A stretch of 53,874 nt of DNA from the IMG/VR virus record IMGVR_UViG_3300031787_000162, positions 1 to 53,874 of that record. One strand, 5' to 3'. The notes beneath the pieces are model-generated. The model ran no database searches. It saw nothing but the letters and a program-made list of their open reading frames with translations, and was not told where the DNA came from. Below are positions 53,528-53,874 of the stretch, piece by piece. The position numbers and the translations under genes are program-made. This DNA is from a virus. The stretch's first letter is position 1. Every line of letters begins with the position of its first letter.

Positions 53528-53874
53528 TTATCCTGCGTTTGTTGAACAATTATTACATTTATATCTATCTACAGAATCACTAATCAAAACTGGATTTACA
53601 GATTCTTTTTTGCCACAAGATCTACATACTACAGATATTGGTTTAAAAGATCTATTTCTTGGTGTTGGTGGAAATTTATTTAATGCTTTATCGACTATAG
53701 TATCTTCCTTATGCAAGTCTTTAACTCCCATGGTTAAAAATCTATTATTCGATGAAGGATCATACTTAGGCGATCTAGTTTTTGATCTAATATTATTTTG
53801 TTTCTGTATTTTAGTTTTTGGTTTTGTTTTTTTAGATTTTTTAGGAGTATTTTCATTTGGCAATAAAGACTGTA
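53528..53874 (-). CDS. Zinc-ribbon protein, 5' end outside window
   Basis: This minus-strand reading frame ends at 53528 and stays open to the right edge, so its start is probably beyond it; a TTG at 53863 is only a possible start. The N-terminal part is very basic (KKSKKTKPKTKIQKQ). It ends with VCRSCGKKES and RYKCNNCSTNAG, two C-x2-C pairs of a zinc ribbon. It directly precedes the helicase gene with a two-base gap. A nucleic-acid-binding or replication accessory role is inferred. Function is not recognised. Confidence 0.65.
   Translation of the reverse strand, partial: QSLLPNENTPKKSKKTKPKTKIQKQNNIRSKTRSPKYDPSSNNRFLTMGVKDLHKEDTIVDKALNKFPPTPRNRSFKPISVVCRSCGKKESVNPVLISDSVDRYKCNNCSTNAG

Noticed and set aside
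1-53874. tRNA genes, CRISPR arrays, integrase or lysogeny genes
   Set aside because: None could be supported by eye. No cloverleaf with conserved arms, no regular spaced repeats and no recombinase or CI-like repressor pattern was found.

Overview
The window reads as most of the genome of a tailed double-stranded DNA bacteriophage (Caudoviricetes) with a long, non-contractile tail. It is AT-rich (about 30% G+C judged by eye, not computed), with gene-to-gene spacing of a few bases or 4-base start/stop overlaps. Terminase, portal, protease, HK97-type capsid, one tail-tube protein, a 2573-residue tape measure and no tail sheath all support a siphovirus. Many genes have good Shine-Dalgarno sites and three promoters resemble bacterial sigma-70 promoters, so the host is an SD-using bacterium. 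Nothing in the sequence identifies the host further. I saw no integrase, repressor, tRNA, rRNA, CRISPR array or insertion sequence.

Layout. (1) 1-1662, minus strand: a GlcNAc-type glycosyltransferase and a small helix-turn-helix/AT-hook protein. (2) 1680-1736: a divergent promoter region. (3) 1745-11420, plus strand: a 51-residue protein, a phage sigma factor, a likely small terminase, two nucleases (HNH and ERCC4 type), large terminase, portal, protease/scaffold, decoration protein and major capsid protein, closed by a clear terminator. (4) 11542-18890: neck/connector genes with a fibre-like module inserted, tail tube and tail assembly chaperones, then a second terminator. (5) 18975-37979: tape measure and six tail-tip proteins, several rich in Cys and in Pro-Ser linkers. 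(6) 38006-44508, minus strand: zinc-ribbon protein, Rad52/ERF-like annealing protein, Vsr-like endonuclease and a compact overlapping glycan cassette of six genes. (7) 44563-53874, minus strand: SSB behind a consensus promoter, DNA polymerase III alpha in two separate genes with a DnaQ exonuclease and a 57-residue protein between them, a RecB/Cas4-like nuclease, dNMP kinase, DnaG-like primase, DnaB-like helicase and a zinc-ribbon gene cut by the window edge.

How the parts fit. The right-hand minus-strand genes supply a nearly complete replisome (helicase, primase, polymerase, proofreading exonuclease, SSB) plus nucleotide supply and recombination. No sliding clamp, clamp loader or ligase is visible. 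The sigma factor at the head of the plus-strand block is well placed to direct virion gene transcription. HNH and ERCC4 nucleases beside the terminase suggest DNA end or branch processing linked to packaging. At least four glycosyltransferase-like genes plus a nucleotidyltransferase and a methyltransferase-like gene suggest glycosylation of virion, host surface or DNA. The most unusual feature is the DNA polymerase III alpha chain split just after its third catalytic Asp, with no visible intein, and with its exonuclease translated from overlapping genes between the halves. No stretch over 300 bases lacks a gene.
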